Positions 61,379 to 64,000 of a stretch of DNA of 64,000 nt are shown here, one piece after another. How positions within the stretch are numbered: position 1 is the first letter of the stretch; each line of letters opens with the position of its first letter. The notes below the pieces were generated by a model. The model searched no databases, was not told where the DNA came from, and worked only from the letters and a program-made list of their open reading frames with translations. Source of the DNA: Paenibacillaceae bacterium (GTDB lineage: Bacteria > Bacillota > Bacilli > Paenibacillales > Paenibacillaceae); NCBI GenBank assembly GCA_900766135.1, contig CAAFUF010000029.1, positions 62,001-126,000 on the forward strand, written 5' to 3'. Position numbers and translations under genes: made by a program.

Positions 61379-61729
61379 TCACCATAGTTCCTCTTCTTCC
61401 CGCTGCCGTTCCAGCTGCTTGCGAATCGCCGCCTTGAGCGGGTCCTCGGGTAACTCCACGGCCACCACACCGCGAATACTGGCCTGGCATGCCAATCGAA
61501 CCCCCTGCTCCAGCAAAGGGCCCAGCTTCCGACGCTCCGCCTCGCTGGGCGGGGATAATGACGCCGCTTGTTTCGGATCGACCTGAACCTTGCACATCAA
61601 GCAGCCGGCATTTCCGCCGCAGCGGGTCGCAATATGGATCCTCGCCTCGCGGGAAGCCCTTAATACCGTGGTACCAGGCCGGACCTGGACGGTTTTCCCT
61701 GACGGCAAAAACGTGATACGCCCCTCCAC
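61379..61729 (-). CDS. 2Fe-2S ferredoxin
   Basis: 116 residues from GTG, six bases after AAGGAG. RCGGNAGCLMC (C-x5-C-x2-C) and RLACQ supply four cluster cysteines in a plant-type ferredoxin fold. The C-terminal helix is acidic and Glu/Arg-rich. The partner enzyme is not visible. It is one of two genes inserted between yphF and yphE here. Confidence 0.82.
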   Translation of the reverse strand: MEGRITFLPSGKTVQVRPGTTVLRASREARIHIATRCGGNAGCLMCKVQVDPKQAASLSPPSEAERRKLGPLLEQGVRLACQASIRGVVAVELPEDPLKAAIRKQLERQREEEELW

Positions 61730-61739
61730 GACGCGCTCC

Positions 61740-62378
61740 TTAAGCTTCCCCGCCGCGGTATTCGCGCCACGGCCGGGAGAGTAGCGGGCGGTCCAACAAC
61801 TCGGCCATGCGTCCGACCAAATCCGCCGACCACCCATTCCGTTTCAGCAGTTCGTCCAACAGCGGCAGATGCCGATCCGGTTCCTTGCGGATCATGGCGG
61901 CAATCGGCAGATAGCGGTCCGGACGCTCCCGCAGGAGGTTAAAAACCAATTCATGGGCAAGCGGCATCACCGGAAAAGCGATGTCCCGAAGCGTCACGCG
62001 CTGCGCCGCCGGCGCCAGCAGCGAGTCCACCTCGGTTCGGTATAGCGCCCCGGCGGTCCGGACTTCAAAGCCGCCTACCAGCTCGACCGTCGACGCCCCC
62101 ATGCGGTAGTGGCTTAACTGAGAGCTGTATAAGCCGCTCCGGTCATGGCGCGGCTGGTCCGTTGCAAACGGCTGAAGACGCTCGTGCAATCGGCCTGCGG
62201 TCGCAAGATCGGCGTAGACATCGATATCGCGCGGCGCCGCCGCAAGCGTGACCCCTTGCAGCCACAAGCCGCAGCTTCCGCCCAGCAGCCAGGCGCCTTC
62301 CACTTCTTCGCAGTGAGCGGCAAGCTTGCATAAAGCCTCCGTCAATTCGGTATAAGCTTTGCTTTCTTGTTGTTGCAT
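61740..62378 (-). CDS. Nucleotidyltransferase-fold protein, function unknown
   Basis: 212 residues. GAWLLGGSCGLWLQGVTLAAAPRDIDVYADL resembles the GS-x~20-DxDxY motif of minimal nucleotidyltransferase-like proteins. LLRERPDRYLPIAAMIRKEPDRHLPLLDELLKRNG is helical. I do not assign a substrate. It is adjacent to the ferredoxin (11 bp) and follows yphE. Confidence 0.65.
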   Translation of the reverse strand: MQQQESKAYTELTEALCKLAAHCEEVEGAWLLGGSCGLWLQGVTLAAAPRDIDVYADLATAGRLHERLQPFATDQPRHDRSGLYSSQLSHYRMGASTVELVGGFEVRTAGALYRTEVDSLLAPAAQRVTLRDIAFPVMPLAHELVFNLLRERPDRYLPIAAMIRKEPDRHLPLLDELLKRNGWSADLVGRMAELLDRPLLSRPWREYRGGEA

Positions 62379-62421
62379 TCTTCTTCCTCTTCTCTTGGAT
62401 TCCGTGGTGTGGAGGTTCCTC

Positions 62422-62601
62422 TCAAGTAATCGACACAAGTCCGGTCAGGAAACCCGCCAGCATGATAAAAAAGGCGAGCAGCGATAAAACTCCCCTGACA
62501 ATCCCTTTGGTTTTCGTCCGTGCAAACGTGATCAAAAAGACGGAAATCCCCATGATCAACACGGCCGCGATCGATAGCCACATTTTCGTCATTGCATCCA
62601 T
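62422..62601 (-). CDS. yphE: DUF2768 small membrane protein (YphE-like)
   Basis: 59 residues, too short for automatic calling. MDAMTKMWLSIAAVLIMGI and VLSLLAFFIMLAGFLTGLVS are two membrane helices around a TRTKTKGIVRG loop. GGAGA precedes the ATG. Position beside gpsA/spoVIF agrees with B. subtilis yphE. Confidence 0.8.
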   Translation of the reverse strand: MDAMTKMWLSIAAVLIMGISVFLITFARTKTKGIVRGVLSLLAFFIMLAGFLTGLVSIT

Positions 62602-62705
62602 GTCCGAATCTCCTACTCTTTTTTTGCTTGAATATGATCCATATTATAGCATTATGCGGCTTTTCAGGCTACGCGCCCTTCGGGATTTGCGAAGATGGCC
62701 GGAAA

Positions 62706-62748
62706 CTAAACAAAGCCCCGCAGCAAATGGCCGCAGAGCTTAGGGGCA
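62706..62748 (-). terminator. Terminator after spoVIF
   Basis: GCCCC...GGGGC with an inner GCGG/CCGC and TTTGTTT on the minus strand. Confidence 0.6.
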
Positions 62749-62765
62749 ACAAGGAAACCGATCGA

Positions 62766-63038
62766 TTATTTTTTGATCATTAATTTCATCAGGGCTTCCA
62801 TATTGGAGGGATTCATGCCGCTCTTTTTCACGGCGTTCACGATCTCCTGAATCGTGTTTTCCGATACGGGGACTTTCGCCATCGCCGATACTTGCTTGAT
62901 CAGCTTCCGCAATTCGGCTTCATTTTGCATCGTTGACGGCTTTACGGTGCTGGCCAGCTTTTTGACCGAACCTTCCGAAATGGTTTTGCCCGCCTTTTTA
63001 TTGATGGCATTCAGGGCCTCTTTGGATATTTTGCTCAC
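62766..63038 (-). CDS. spoVIF: Stage VI sporulation protein F-like
   Basis: 90 residues from GTG after GGAGGAGG. VSKISKEALNAINKKAGKTI and ISEGSVKKLASTVKPSTMQN, LRKLIKQVSAMAKVPVSENT match the SpoVIF/YjcC family, needed for late coat assembly in B. subtilis. A longer frame upstream is not supported. It lies beside gpsA, with the repeat between them. Confidence 0.78.
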   Translation of the reverse strand: MSKISKEALNAINKKAGKTISEGSVKKLASTVKPSTMQNEAELRKLIKQVSAMAKVPVSENTIQEIVNAVKKSGMNPSNMEALMKLMIKK

Positions 63039-63129
63039 GCTATCGCCTCCTCCGCTGTCCTCTTCAACCAATGTATGAGGAGGCACTAGCAAAGGTGCTC
63101 TCAACCCACCAAAACGGGCTCTATAGCGG

Positions 63130-63158
63130 AAGTTCAAAAACTCGGCTTTTTGAACTTT
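63130..63158. repeat. Solo terminal-repeat hairpin
   Basis: AAGTTCAAAAA-CTCGGC-TTTTTGAACTT is a perfect hairpin formed of the left and right ends of the structured repeat without its interior, nine bases before a full copy. Confidence 0.7.
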
Positions 63159-63167
63159 CATTATATT

Positions 63168-63344
63168 AAAGGTTCAAAAAGTCGGCTTTTCAGCACCAAG
63201 AAGGTTGGATGAAGCTAGGGACAGAGTAGCGGAGCGTACGTTTTGGGTACGTGAGCAACGGATGGCCCGGCTGAATTCAAGATTCGACGCTGAATCACCT
63301 TCTTCGGACTACATCGTGATCAAAAGCCGTCTTTTGAACTTCCT
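63168..63344 (+). repeat. Full copy (177 bp) of the structured repeat
   Basis: GGTTCAAAAAGTCGGCTTTT at the left pairs with AAAAGCCGTCTTTTGAACTT at the right. Its small hairpin is CGTAC-GTTTTGG-GTACG, which differs from but pairs like the other copies. It ends one base from the gpsA stop. Confidence 0.85.
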
Positions 63345-63345
63345 C

Positions 63346-64000
63346 TCAAGTGTGCCATTGCTCCCAGGTTTCTAGGGACATCACTTCCATCTCCGTTTTC
63401 CGGTCGCGTCCCATTAGGGCTTCTACGGCGGTGCGCGGATCCAGACCCTCGAACAGGACGTGGTAAAGCTGCGCCGCAATCGGCATTTGCACCTGATATT
63501 TCTCGGAGATGGCATGCGCCGCTTTCGTTGTGCGGATGCCTTCCACCACCATGCCCATTTGGGTTAAAACGGTCTCCAGCGGCTTGCCTTCGCCGAGCAT
63601 AAACCCGGCCCGCCAGTTGCGGCTGTGCCGGCTGGTCGCGGTCACGACAAGGTCGCCGATCCCGGCCAAGCCGGCGAACGTCAGCGGGTTGGCCCCCATT
63701 TCAACGCCGACCCGCGTGATTTCCGCCAGCCCGCGGGTAAGCAGCGCCGCCTTGGCGTTATCGCCGTATCCCAAGCCGTCGGACATCCCTGCGCCCAGCG
63801 CAATGATGTTCTTCAGCGCCCCGGCAAGTTCTACCCCAACCATATCGCGATTCGTGTAAACGCGGAAATACGGGTTCATGAACAGGTCCTGCGCCAACTC
63901 GGCCTGGGCCGCGATCTGCGAAGCGACCACTACCGTGGTTGGACAACGTTTAACCACTTCTTCCGCATGGCTCGGACCGGACAATACGACAATCCGCCCT
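63346..64000 (-). CDS. gpsA: NAD(P)H-dependent glycerol-3-phosphate dehydrogenase (N-terminus cut by window edge)
   Basis: The C-terminal ~217 residues are present; the NAD-binding domain lies beyond the right edge. VVLSGPSHAEEVVKRCPTTVV, GVELAGALKNIIALGAGMSDGLGYGDNAKAAL (catalytic Lys in LKN) and GLAGIGDLVVTATSRHSRNWRAG are GpsA motifs. It makes glycerol-3-phosphate for phospholipids. Confidence 0.96.
   Translation of the reverse strand, partial: GRIVVLSGPSHAEEVVKRCPTTVVVASQIAAQAELAQDLFMNPYFRVYTNRDMVGVELAGALKNIIALGAGMSDGLGYGDNAKAALLTRGLAEITRVGVEMGANPLTFAGLAGIGDLVVTATSRHSRNWRAGFMLGEGKPLETVLTQMGMVVEGIRTTKAAHAISEKYQVQMPIAAQLYHVLFEGLDPRTAVEALMGRDRKTEMEVMSLETWEQWHT

Noticed and set aside
62342..62581. 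Minus frame of 79 codons between the nucleotidyltransferase gene and spoVIF
   Set aside because: The neighbouring frame 62422-62601 encodes a good two-helix DUF2768 protein with a ribosome site.

Overview
The window is chromosomal DNA of an endospore-forming Firmicute, most probably Paenibacillus or a close relative. The evidence is the spore genes (spoIVA, spoVIF, ypjB-like, yphE/yphF-like), bacillithiol genes, zinc anti-sigma/ECF pair, TRAP, and a gene order that closely follows Bacillus subtilis while differing in detail (futalosine menaquinone genes, extra insertions). No rRNA, tRNA, phage, transposase or CRISPR was found. This is mostly core genome, so the less expected content sits in leaders and intergenic DNA.

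Layout. 1-15085 (minus): a long gene train ypjD-TPR-dapB-mgsA-bshB1-bshA-cca-birA, then panBCD behind an attenuator-like leader, a TPR gene, dinG, rex and a truncated mtaD-type deaminase. 15263-20808: yitT-like gene, ypjB, ypjA, the menaquinol:cytochrome c reductase operon qcrABC and ypiF. 20975-30244: a regulator/MFS exporter pair, IDEAL protein, gamma carbonic anhydrase, an unknown protein, phosphatase, an ECF sigma/anti-sigma pair and a TPP-riboswitch operon tenA-thiM-thiD-thiE. 30698-35442: two small proteins, a GH38 alpha-mannosidase and a divergent AraC regulator. 35443-36908: a repeat-rich gap that also holds a candidate small RNA with a consensus promoter, a cre-like site and a terminator. 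36909-51889: the aromatic supraoperon ndk-cheR, aroC-aroB-aroH-trpEDCFBA-hisC-tyrA, with a CNNM/CorC-family membrane protein behind its own leader peptide. 51996-58336: hepS-menG-mqnP-ubiX-mqnA-hepT (menaquinone tail, ring and methylation), mtrB (TRAP) and hup. 58691-64000: spoIVA, yphF, ferredoxin, nucleotidyltransferase-like gene, yphE, spoVIF and the truncated gpsA.

How parts work together. TRAP encoded at 57691-57942 very probably controls the trp genes: the RNA before trpE begins with 17 G/UAG triplets, nine of them at an exact 5-nt period, followed by a UUCG-loop terminator. Tryptophan, tyrosine, histidine and chorismate genes lie in one train, and chorismate also feeds menaquinone through MqnA. 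Menaquinol is the substrate of QcrABC.

The most interesting candidates are: (1) a 27-codon acidic leader peptide whose stop codon lies inside a terminator, just upstream of a CNNM-type magnesium transporter gene; (2) a 21-codon leader peptide ending in valine codons ahead of a terminator and panBCD, whose product PanB consumes the valine precursor; (3) a ~87-nt small RNA with a cre-like element at its promoter; (4) a ~178-bp structured repeat with terminal inverted repeats that covary, several copies of which abut stop codons. All four are inferences from sequence alone.
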